The notes under the pieces were generated by a model, which did not search any database, was not told where the DNA came from, and saw nothing but the letters and a program-made list of their open reading frames with translations. Shown here one piece after another: positions 43,537-54,400 of a stretch of DNA of 64,000 nt (its first letter is position 1; the number at the start of each line of letters is the position of its first letter). This DNA is from Megaustenia siamemsis (Eukaryota > Mollusca > Gastropoda > Stylommatophora > Ariophantidae): NCBI GenBank assembly GCA_032433765.1, contig JAVIAB010000024.1, forward strand, positions 12,093,821 to 12,157,820. Reading direction: 5' to 3'. Both the position numbers and the translations under genes were made by a program.

Positions 43537-44377
43537 GTTCGTTCACAAATTCATGCCCACAGAGTTGATCAATTATCTCGGAAACTGATGAATTTCTGTA
43601 ATTCTTTTCATGAAATCTTATTTTTTTCACCGACTTTCAGATTTTATAACATTTAAGTACAAAGGCAGTCTGAATTTTGCACAAATCGTTTTTTGTTACA
43701 TAATTTTAGGAAAATATCAAACCGTGTGCTCTAAACATTAGATTTTACTGTAAATTATATTAATTTTCTAACAATGCAAGTCAAAGGCGTATCCGTATTA
43801 CATTTAATAGTAATATAGCCGACCCCTTTTAGATTCCTTGCAAAAGTGCGTGTACAATAACATAGTTACCTTTCGCATAGTGATGAATTTACACTTTAAA
43901 CTCTTCATGGTTTTAAAAATCAAGTAGTCACTTCACAACAGCTTACAAATTATAACACATACAGGAATATTCATTAATAGTAAATATTTTGTCAAAATAC
44001 GTCTCTGGACCAATTTAACAAGAAACCGGAAATGAAATTACCAAAAAAAAAACCTCGGAGTGGTTTACGTCTTACAAGTTAAGTGCGAAACGGTGCTAAG
44101 ATTGTGTGGTGTGCACGTGAACTTTGCCTTTTTAATTGGTGAGTTGATTACAACAAATGTGGGTATTGTAAAATCCTAAAATTTAGGACAAGCAAGAAAA
44201 TCATATTTTTATGTACCTCAAATAAGCACAAATCTTTTCTAAATGCATGACAGTAGGGCAAAATAATAAGACTGAAGGTCGGTGAAAAATAAGATTTCAT
44301 GTAAAGAATTACAGAAATTCATTAAACAGTTTCCGAGATAATTGATCAACTCTGTGGGTACGAATTTGTGAACGAAC
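43537..44377. mobile_element. MITE-like element with terminal inverted repeats of about 100 bp
   Basis: The left end starts GTTCGTTCACAAATTC. The right end is its complement, and similarity extends about 100 bp inward (43537-43640 and 44275-44377). The outer 51 bases differ at two positions only. The 841-bp body has no open frame worth naming, so it is a non-autonomous DNA element. It sits immediately after LINE-E copy 3. No target duplication seen. Confidence 0.9.
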
Positions 44378-44740
44378 TGTAGTAGCGAACTGATTTATCT
44401 CTCGAATAATGGCCAAAATGGGGTAGGTTTGTTTCATTAAAGACGCTGTTTTATATAGAAATCAATGAAAAATCTCATATACTTTAAAGCTTTGATTTTA
44501 GAATAATCAAACAACTCATACAAATCATTGCTTTAGCCATACGTTTAAACACGTCATGTCCACACCATACACATTCATTATCAAAAGACTTACATTTTTT
44601 GTTTTTTGATAAATCTGAAATGAAAATATGGGATTGCAGTTTAGAGAAGAAATGTGTTTTCGAACAACATAGCTGAATCTGAGAATAGTTAAATATATAA
44701 CAACATACTTGCACAGGTAGAAGTTTAGATACTCACCATC
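44378..44740. other. Unassigned AT-rich stretch
   Basis: No coding signal recognised. A CAT run at 44740-44757 starts the next LINE. Confidence 0.4.
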
Positions 44741-45120
44741 ATCATCATCATCATCATGTGCCATAACGGTTGGCTTAGGCGATCATGTCCTTCCACAATC
44801 TTCTATCTACAGTGCATCGTATCAGTTCTGTTGTTGACTGTTTTCCATGCCATAACACCAAACTATCCAGTAATTTCTCTCTTTGTCGTCCGCGATATCT
44901 CTTTCCTTTTATTTTGCCAGTTGTAACCAAGTATTCCAACTTTCCTCTTCTCATGATGTGCCCGAAAAATGTTGATTGTTTCTTTCTGCTGTTTTTCAGG
45001 AGCTCCCTTTTTGTGTTGGCCTCTTTGAGAATTTCCTCATTGATCTTTTTAGCTGTCCAGGGAACTTTCAAAATTCTTCTGAGAAATCCCATCTCTGTGA
45101 CCTCTAATTGTTTTTCATTT
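44741..45120 (-). mobile_element. LINE-B copy 4, 3' end
   Basis: Minus-strand frame 'MGFLRRILKVPWTAKKINEEILKEANTKRELLKNSRKKQSTFFGHIMRRGKLEYLVTTGKIKGKRYRGRQREKLLDSLVLWHGKQSTTELIRCTVDRRLWKDMIA'. Little decayed over these 105 residues. (GAT)n tail at the left end. 5'-truncated. Confidence 0.9.
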
Positions 45121-45481
45121 GTTTGTACTAATACACGGAAAAAGACAAATCAGCAGACCTAAACTACAATATAGAGACATCTGTAAATTATCTCTGAATA
45201 ACTTCTCGATTTTTGAAAATGACTGGGAACATCTGGCAATTGATCGCACATCATGGAGAGTATGTATAATGAATGGTATAACATCATTTGAGATTGTGCT
45301 GAGGCAAAATTTAGAAGAGAAAACACTTATAAAAAAAGAATGGAAAACCTGTGGACCAGTGGGCCTGACTTGTTCATTCTGTGGCCGTGTGTGTTTGTCA
45401 ACCATGGGTATAATTATGAACGAGAGAAGCTGTTCGAAAAAAATAAAATCTCAAAAGAAAATACACAATAGCCCCCACTAG
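45120..45481 (+). pseudogene. LINE-G C-terminus with zinc-finger-like end
   Basis: The frame 'HGKRQISRPKLQYRDICKLSLNNFSIFENDWEHLAIDRTSWRVCIMNGITSFE' and then 'CGPVGLTCSFCGRVCLSTMGIIMNERSCS' fits the C-terminal tail of animal endonuclease-RT LINEs. Those tails end in 'GRP.LRYKD.CKRDL...W...A.DR..WR' and a Cys-rich finger. The frame is open to its stop at 45479. It is the only member of this family in the window. Confidence 0.75.
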
Positions 45482-45534
45482 ACCGTCTGACAAGACTAAA
45501 AGGGTCATATATATTTTATGAAGAAACAATCATA

Positions 45535-45682
45535 ATTTTTGGCCATGTAAGAAAAAAGATACCAGACAGCGTAAGAGAATGGCTTGGCAGAAGATTAACA
45601 ATATAAATGATAACTAGCTGTCGAGATCGAAAGTTGTGGAGAGACATGATCACCTACGCAAGTAGGCCGGTACTTGATGATA
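45535..45682 (+). mobile_element. LINE-C 3' end fragment
   Basis: Matches the end of LINE-C, with 'gtaagagaatggcttggcag' and 'cgagatcgaaagttgtggag'. It ends near 'cttgatgata', followed by (TA)n. Confidence 0.85.
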
Positions 45683-45689
45683 TATATAT

Positions 45690-46322
45690 AATATATCAAA
45701 GTTGAATGAAAACAACTGGAGACAGCTCAGAGCCTACAATTACCTGGGACATACTATAACCAGTGATGGAAAATGTACGTATGAAATAAACAAAAGAATA
45801 GGTATGGCGAAAATTAATTTTAATGTCATAAAAAATATAACAAAATCAAAACAAATAACACCAGGGCTAAAACTAAGAATAGCAAAATGTTACATCTTCT
45901 TAGTATTCCTGTATGGTGCAGAAACGTGAACATTAGACAAGAAAATAGAAGAGAAAATTTAAGCCTTTGAAATGTGGATCTATAGAAAAATAGGCAGAGT
46001 TGGATTGAAAGAAAAGAAAACAAACGATGAAGTTTTAAAACAACTAAAAATGAAAAGAGAACTATTAAACACAATTAGAACAAGACAAATGAAATTTTTG
46101 GGCCATGTTAAAAGACCCAACAGCCAAAAAAAAGTAATATTGGAAGGGAAAATACAAGGTAAAAGAGGCATAGGCAGACCAAGACTAGCATGGATGAGTA
46201 ACATCAAAAGAAGGACAAGTTAACCTATGACAATCTGCACCATTAAAGCAAGAGACAGAGTGGAGTGGCGCTCCATGGTAGCCAACCTTCGATGCGGAGA
46301 CGGCACTCAATGTTAATGATGA
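45690..46322 (+). pseudogene. LINE-A copy 5, RT C-terminal region
   Basis: 'YNYLGHTITSDGKCTYEINKRIGMAKINFNVIKNI', 'LKLRIAKCYIFLVFLYGAET', then after stops 'AFEMWIYRKIGRVGLKEKKTNDEVLKQLKMKRELLNTIRTRQMKFLGHVKRPNS' and 'GKRGIGRPRLAWMSNIKR'. Ends in a short GAT run near 46310. Two or three stops only. Confidence 0.9.
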
Positions 46323-46396
46323 TTATATATATATGTTGTTTTCGTTAGAGCATGAGTAAAGTTCTCAACCAAATTTAGTAAAGGAAACATTGAAAG

Positions 46397-49300
46397 GTGG
46401 ATGGTTGAGAGGTGGATGGTTGAGAGGTGATGGTTGAGAGTTGGATGGTTGAGAGGTGGATGGTAGAGAGGTGGATGGTAGAGAGGTGGATGGTTGAGAG
46501 GTGGGTGGTTGAGAGGTGGATGGTAGAGAGGTGGATGGTTGAGAGGTGGATGGTTGAGAGGTGGATGGTAGAGAGGTGGGTGGTTGAGAGGTGGATGGTA
46601 GAGAGGTGGATGGTAGAGAGGTGGATGGTTGAGAGGTGGGTGGTTGAGAGGTGGATGGTAGAGAGATGGATGGTAGAGAGGTGGATGGTTGAGAGGTGGG
46701 TTGTAGAGAGGTGGATGGTTGAGAGGTGGATGGTAGAGAGGTGGATGGTAGAGAGGTGGATGGTTGAGAGGTGGGTGGTTGAGAGGTGGATGGTAGAGAG
46801 GTGGATGGTAGAGACGTGGATGGTTAAGAGTTGGATGGTTGAGAGGTGGATGGTTGAGAGGTGGATGGTAGAGAGGTGGATGGTAGAGAGGTGGATGGTT
46901 GAGAGGTGGATAGTTGAGAGGTGGATGGTAGAGAGGTGGATGGTAGAGAGGTGGATGGTTAAGAGTTGGATGGTTGAGAGGTGGATGGTTGAGAGGTGGA
47001 TGGTAGAGAGGTGGATGGTTGAGAGGTGGATAGTTGAGAGGTGGATGGTAGAGAGGTGGATGGTAGAGAGGTGGATGGTTAAGAGTTGGATGGTTGAGAG
47101 GGTGGATGGTTGAGAGGTGGATGGTAGAGAGGTGGATGGTAGAGAGGTGGGTGGTTGAGAGGTGGGTGGTTGAGAGGTGGATGGCAGAGGGTGGATGGTA
47201 GAGAGGTGGATGGTTGAGAGGTGGATGGTAGAGAAGTGGATGGTAGAGACGTGGATGGTTGAGAATTGGATGGTAGAGAGGTGGATGGTTGAGAGTTGGA
47301 TGGTTGAGAGGTGGATGGTAGAGAGGTGGATGGTAGAGAGGTGGATGGTTGAGAGGTGGATGGTAGAGAGGTGGATGGTAGAGAGGTGGATGGTTGAGAA
47401 TTGGATGTAGAGAGGTGGATGGTAGAGAGGTGGATGGTAGAGAGGTGGATGGTTGAGAGGTGGATGGTTGAGAGGTGGATGGTTGAGAGGTGGATGGTAG
47501 AGAGGTGGATGGTAGAGAGGTGGATGGTTGAGAGGTGGGTGGTTGAGAGGTGGATGGTAGAGAGGTGGATGGTTGAGAGGTGGATGGTAGAGAAGTGGAT
47601 GGTAGAGACGTGGATGGTTGAGAATTGGATGGTAGAGAGGTGGATGGTTGAGAGTTGGATGGTTGAGAGTTGGATGGTTGAGAGGTGGATAGTAGAGAGG
47701 TGGATGGTTGAGAGTTGGATGGTTGAGAGGTGGATGGTTGAGAGTTGGATGGTAGAGAAGTGGTTGGTAGAGAGGTGGATGGTAGAGAGGTGGTGGTAGA
47801 GAGGTGGGTGGTTGAGAGGTGGATGGTTGAGAGGTGGATGGTTGAGAGGTGGATGGTTGAGAGGTTGATGTTCGAGAGGTGGATGGTAGAGAGGTGGATG
47901 GTAGAGAGGTGGATGGTTGAGAGGTGGATGGTTGAGATGTAGATGGTTGAGAGGTGGGTGGTTGAGAGGTGGATGGTGTGAGAGGTGGATGGTTGAGAGG
48001 TGGGTGGTTGAGAGGTGGATGGTTGAGAGGTGGATGGTTGAGAGGTGGATGGTAGAGAGGTGGATGGCAGAGAGGTGGATTGTTGATAGGTAGATGGTGA
48101 AGAGGTGTATGGTTGAGAGGTTGATTGTAGAGAGGTGGATGGCTGAGAAGTTATATGGTAGAGAGGCGGATGGTAGAGAGGTGGATGGTTGAGAGGTGGA
48201 TGTTAGAGAGGTTGTTGGTAGAGAGGTGGATGGTAGAGAGGTTGATGGTAGAGAGGTGGATGGTAGAGAATTTGGATGGTTGAGAGGTGGATGGTTGATA
48301 GGTGGATGGTAGAGAAGTGGTTGGTAGAGAGGTGGATGGTTGAGAGGTGGATGGTAGATAGGTGGATGGTAGAGAGGTGGAAGGTTAAGAGGTGGATGGT
48401 AGAGAGGTGGTTGGTAGAGAGGTGGTTGGTAGAGAGTGGATGGTAGAGAGGTAGATGGTTGAGAGGTGGATGGCAGAGAGGTGAATGGTTGAGAGTTGGA
48501 TGGTAGAGAGGTGGATGGTAGAGAGGTGGATGGTAGAGAGGTGGATGGTAGAGAGGTGGATGGTAGTGAGGTGGATAGTAGAGAAGTCGATGGTTGAGAG
48601 TTTGATGGTTGAGAGGTGGATGGTTGAGAGTTTGATGGTAGAGAGGTCGATGGTAGAGAGATGGATGGTAGAGAGGTGGATGGTTGAGAGGTGGATGGTT
48701 GAGAGGTGGATGGTTGAGAGGTTGATGGTCGAGAGGTGGATGGTCGAGAAGTGGATGGTAGAGAGGTGGATGGTAGAGAGGTGGATGGTAGAGAGGTGGA
48801 AGGTTGAGAGGTGGATGGTTGAGATGTGGATGGTTGAGAGGTGGGTGGTTGAGAGGTGGATGGTTGAGAGGTGGATGGTTGAGAGGTGGGTGGTTGAGAT
48901 GTGGATGGTAGAGAGGTGGATGGTAGAGAGGTGGATGGTAGAGAGGTGGATGGTTGAGGGGTTGATGGTTGAGATGTGGATGGTCGAGAGGTGGATGGTT
49001 GAGGGGTTGATGGTTGAGAGGTGGATGGTTGAGGGGTTGATGGTTGAGAGGCGGATGGTCGAGAGGTGGATGGTTGAGGGGTTGATGGTTGAGAGGTGGA
49101 TGGTCGAGAGGTGGATGGTTGAGGGGTTGATGGTTGAGAGGTGGATGGTCGACAGGTGAATGGCAGAGAGGTGGATGGTTGAGGGGTTGATGGTTGAGGG
49201 GTTGATGGTCGACAGGTGAATGGCAGAGAGGTGGATGGTAGAGAGAGGGATGGTTGAAAGGTGGATGGCAGAGAGGTGGTTGGTAGAGAGTGGATGGTAG

Positions 49301-50286
49301 AGAGGTGGTTGATAGAGAGGTGGGTGGTAGAGAGGTGGATGGTAGAGATGTGGATGGTTGAGAGGTGGATGGTAGAGAGGTGGATGGTTGAGAGGTGGAT
49401 GGTAGAGAGGCGGATGGTAGAGAGGTGGATGGTAGAGAGGTGGATGTTAGAGAGGTGGATGTTAGAGAGGTTGTTGGTAGAGAGGTGGATGGTAGAGAGG
49501 TTGATGGTAGAGAGGTGGATGGTAGAGAATGTGGATGGTTGAGAGGTGGATGGTTGATAGGTGGATGGTAGAGAGGTGGATGGTAGAGAATGTGGATGGT
49601 TGAGAGGTGGATGGTAGAGAGGTGGATGGTTGAGAGGTGGATGGTAGAGAGGCGGATGGTAGAGAGGTGGATGGTTGAGAGGTGGATGTTAGAGAGGTGG
49701 ATGGTTGAGAGGTGGATGGTAGAGAGGGTTGATGGTAGAGAGATGGATGGTAGAGAATGTGGATGGTTGAGAGGTGGATGGTTGATAGGTGGATGGTAGA
49801 GAAGTGGTTGGTAGAGAGGTGGATGGTAGATAGGTGGATGGTAGAGAGGTGGATGGTTAAGAGGGGATGGTAGAGAGGTAGTTGGTGTAGAGAGGTGGTT
49901 GGTAGAGAGGTGGATGGTAGAGAGGTAGATGGTTGAGAGGTGGATGGCAGAGAGGTGAATGGTTGAGAGGTGGATGATAGAGAGGTGGATGGTAGAGAGG
50001 TGGATGGTAGAGAGGTGGATTGTAGAGAGGTGGATGGCAGAGAGGTGGATGGTAGAGATGTGGATGGTTGAGAGGTGGATAGTTGAGAGGTGGATGGTTG
50101 AGAGGTGGATGGTAGAGAGGTGGATGGTAGAGAATTGGATGGTAGAGAGGTGGATGGTTGAGAGGTGGATGGTAGAGAGGTGGATGGTAGAGAATTGGAT
50201 GGTAGAGAGGTGGATGGTTGAGAGGTGGATGGTTGAGAGGTGGATGGTAGAGAGATGGATGTAGAGAGATGGATGGTAGAGAGATG
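46397..50286. repeat. 15-bp minisatellite, about 260 copies
   Basis: Unit GAGAGGTGGATGGTW with two common forms, ...GGTTGAGAG and ...GGTAGAGAG, interspersed in a complex order. Rarer variants (ggtgggtgg, agttggatgg, ggtcgagag, gatgtggatgg) recur as blocks. The period is a multiple of 3, so frames of 'MVERW' (+) and 'LSTIH'/'LYHPP' (-), up to 697 residues, remain open. These are not genes. Confidence 0.97.
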
Positions 50287-50289
50287 GAG

Positions 50290-51044
50290 CAAGCAAATGA
50301 AGATTTAAAGGACACTAAATAAGACAAATGCTCCCACTTGAGATAAGAGGTAGGAGGTGGATTTGAGATTGATAGACTGTTAGTTTTGTCTTGTTTTAGC
50401 ATTCAGTCACGTTGGTGACTCTTTATTTGCAAAGACCTGTTTACGTTTGGTATTTTGTAATTATATTTTGTTGACATAGTACACCTTAGATATAGATTAA
50501 TACAAAGCAGCATTAAAACATTTGAAACAATGCACCAATATGATATTGACCTAATGCAATTTAGATTTTTGATACGACGGAGCCTAGTATGAAAATGTTT
50601 TCACATGTACGGCATACATGGTATCAACATTACACACCTGATTTTCTTTTTAGAACGGAGCAGTATAAAACGTTTGTACACATTTGGCCAAGAGACACTA
50701 TGGTATGTGGTATAGAACAATGGAGAAATATCAATTTTGTGAAGCTGGTCCGGACTTACTCCTTAGGGAAATTTGTGAATTTTTCGGGGGAAACTTTCGT
50801 CTTTTATAATCTTCAAGAAAAGTGTCCCCCCAAAAAATTCAAAAGATGATCGTAGGTCAAGTCTTTCTCACTGGTATACCTGCTGCCTTGCAGGTATGCT
50901 CGGGAGAGTAAAAGGCTAAGGGAGGGTACCCCGAAGTAAAACAACCACGATGCCTTGTGGGTTAGACTTTTTAGTCAAAGGCTAGCGGAGCCAAACGTAA
51001 ACAAACCGAGGGAAAACAACAGAAAACGACAGGCGTAGTATCTT
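50290..51044. other. Low-repeat stretch between two giant arrays
   Basis: The least repetitive part of this side of the window. An 86-residue frame (50589-50849, 'MKMFSHVRHTWYQHYTPDFLFRTEQYKTFVHIWPRD') is not recognised and has no clear coding support. Confidence 0.35.
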
Positions 51045-51345
51045 TGTACAATCATGAATCGCCAAAGGGGCCAAAGCAAAAAGAGAGCTAATTTCCAATG
51101 TTAGGAAGAAACAATCATCATTTTTTTGCCATATAATGATAACAGAATAGCTGGAATATATTGCAACAACTGAGAAAATTGAGGGACGAAGAGATAGAGG
51201 GAAGCAAAGAGAAAAGATACCAGACAGCTTAAGTGAATGGCTTGACAGAAGGTCAACAACAGAAATGATAAATAACTGCCGAGATCGGAAGTTGTGAAGA
51301 GATATGATCCCCTACGCCTGCAGGCCCGGTACTTGATGATGATGA
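51045..51345 (+). mobile_element. LINE-C 3' end fragment
   Basis: Sense remnant with 'YIATTEKIEGRRDRGKQREKIPDS', 'cgagatcggaagttgtgaag' and a (GAT)n end at about 51336-51347. Frameshifted. Confidence 0.85.
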
Positions 51346-51439
51346 TACCAAATGTCTATTTCTCTCTGAAAAATCTCTTCCTGGATTATCTTTCAAATTC
51401 AATCTCCTCTTTGGTAATCTTCAAGAAGACTTTACCTAA

Positions 51440-54400
51440 TACTTTTCTTTTTTCTTTCCTTCCTCATCTGCCTTTCGGCGTCGAGCGGAGATATAATTTG
51501 CGGACTTTTGCTCTTCTGTTCGCCTCTGCTGCTGTTATGTTTCCTAGTGCTTCTAATATTCCATCGATCTATCTTTTGCTCTTCTGTTCGCCTATGCTGC
51601 TGTTATGTTTCCTAGTGCTTCTAATATTCCATCGATCTATCTTTTGCTCTTCTGTTCGCCTCTGCTGCTGTTATGTTTCCTAGTGCTTCTAATATTCCAT
51701 CGATCTATCTTTTGCTCTTCTGTTCGCCTATGCTGCTGTTATGTTTCCTAGTGCTTCTAATATTCCATCGATCTATCTTTTGCTCTTCTGTTCGCCTCTG
51801 CTGCTGTTATGTTTCCTAGTACTTCTAATATTCCATCGATCTATCTTTTGCTCTTCTGTTCGCCTCTGCTGCTGTTATGTTTCCTAGTGCTTCTAATATT
51901 CCATCGATCTATCTTTTGCTCTTCTGTTCGCCTCTGCTGCTGTTATGTTTCCTAGTGCTTCTAATATTCCATCGATCTATCATTTGCTCTTCTGTTCGCC
52001 TCTGCTGCTGTTATGTTTCCTAGTGCTTCTAATATTCCATCGATCTATCTTTTGCTCTTCTGTTCGCCTATGCTGCTGTTATGTTTCCTAGTGCTTCTAA
52101 TATTCCATCGATCTATCTTTTGCTCTTCTGTTCGCCTCTGCTGCTGTTATGTTTCCTAGTGCTTATAATATTCCATCGATCTATCTTTTGCTCTTCTGTT
52201 CGCCTCTGCTGCTGTTATGTTTCCTAGTGCTTCTAATATTCCATCGATCTATCTTTTGCTCTTCTGTTCGCCTATGCTGCTGTTATGTTTCCTAGTGCTT
52301 CTAATATTCCATCGATCTATCTTTTGCTCTTCTGTTCGCCTATGCTGCTGTTTATGTTTCCTAGTTCTTCTAATATTCCATCGATCTATCTTTTGCTCTT
52401 CTGTTCGTCTCTGCTGCTGTTATGTTTCCTAGTGCTTCTAATATTCCATCGATCTATCTTTTGCTCTTCTGTTCGCCTATGCTGCTGTTATGTTTCCTAG
52501 TGCTTCTAATATTCCATCGATCTATCTTTTGCTCTTCTGTTCGCCTCTGCTGCTGTTATGTTTCCTAGTGCTTCTAATATTCCATCGATCTATCTTTTGC
52601 TCTTCTGTTCGTCTCTGCTGCTGTTATGTTTCCTAGTGCTTCTAATATTCCATCGATCTATCTTTTGCTCTTCTGTTCGCCTCTGCTGCTGTTATGTTTC
52701 CTAGTGCTTATAATATTCCATCGATCTATCTTTTGCTCTTCTGTTCGCCTCTGCTGCTTTTATGTTTCCTAGTGCTTCTAATATTCCATCGATCTATCTT
52801 TTGCTCTTCTGTTCGCCTATGCTGCTGTTATGTTTCCTAGTGCTTCTAATATTCCATCGATCTATCTTTTGCTCTTCTGTTCGTCTCTGCTGCTGTTATG
52901 TTTCCTAGTGCTTCTAATATTCCATCGATCTATCTTTTGCTCTTCTGTTCGCCTCTGCTGCTGTTATGTTTCCTAGTGCTTATAATATTCCATCGATCTA
53001 TCTTTTGCTCTTCTGTTCGCCTCTGCTGCTGTTATGTTTCCTAGTGCTTCTAATATTCCATCGATCTATCTTTTGCTCTTCTGTTCGCCTATGCTGCTGT
53101 TATGTTTCCTAGTGCTTCTAATATTCCATCGATCTAACTTTTGCTCTTCTGTTCGCCTCTGCTGCTGTTATGTTTCCTAGTGCTTCTAATATTCCATCGA
53201 TCTATCTTTTGCTCTTCTGTTCGCCTATGCTGCTGTTATGTTTCCTAGTGCTTCTAATATTCCATCGATCTATCTTTTGCTCTTCTGTTCGCCTATGCTG
53301 CTGTTATGTTTCCTAGTGCTTCTAATATTCAATCGATCTATCTTTTGCTCTTCTGTTCGCCTCTGCTGCTGTTATGTTTCCTAGTGCTTTTAATATTCCA
53401 TCGATCTATCTTTTGCTCTTCTGTTCGCCTATACTGCTGTTATGTTTCCTAGTGCTTCTAATATTCCATCGATCTATCTTTTGCTCTTCTGTTCGCCTAT
53501 GCTGCTGTTATGTTTCCTAGTGCTTCTAATATTCCATCGATCTATCTTTTGCTCTTCTGTTCGTCTCTGCTGCTGTTATGTTTCCTAGTGCTTCTAATAT
53601 TCCATCGATCTATCTTTTGCTCTTCTGTTCGCCTATGCTGCTGTTATGTTTCCTAGTGTTTCTAATATTCCATCGATCTATCTTTTGCTCTTCTGTTCGT
53701 CTCTGCTGCTGTTATGTTTCCTAGTGCTTCTAATATTCCATCGATCTATCTTTTGCTCTTCTGTTCGCCTATGCTGCTGTTATGTTTCCTAGTACTTCTA
53801 ATATTCCATCGATCTATCTTTTGCTCTTCTGTTCGCCTATGCTGCTGTTATGTTTCGTAGTGCTTCTAATATTCCATCGACCAATCTTTTGCTCTTCTGT
53901 TCGCCTATGCTGCTGTTATGTTTCCTAGTGCTTCTAATATTCCATCGACCAATCTTTTGCTCTTCTGTTCGCCTATGCTGCTGTTATGTTTCCTAGTGCT
54001 TCTAATATTCCATCGATCTATCTTTTGCTCTTCTGTTCGCCTATGCTGCTGTTATGTTTCCTAGTGCTTCTAATATTCAATCGACCAATCTTTTGCTCTT
54101 CTGTTCGCCTATGCTGCTGTTATGTTTCCTAGTGCTTCTAATATTCCATCGATCTATCTTTTGCTCTTCTGTTCGCCTCTGCTGCTGTTATGTTTCCTAG
54201 TGCTTCTAATATTCCATCAATCTATCTTTTGCTCTTCTGTTCGCCTCTGCTGCTGTTATGTTTCCTAGTGCTTCTAATATTCCATCGATCTATCATTTGC
54301 TCTTCTGTTCGCCTCTGCTGCTGTTATGTTTCCTAGTGCTTCTAATATTCCATCGATCTATCTTTTGCTCTTCTGTTCGACTCTGCTGCTGTTATGTTTC

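Noticed and set aside
48203..50296. 697-residue minus-strand open frame (Leu-Ser-Thr-Ile-His repeats)
   Set aside because: It is the reverse strand of the 15-bp minisatellite. A period divisible by 3 keeps frames open on both strands, and no non-repeat domain is attached.
50589..50849. 86-residue open frame as a host gene
   Set aside because: No motif, signal peptide or neighbours support it; the length is within chance.
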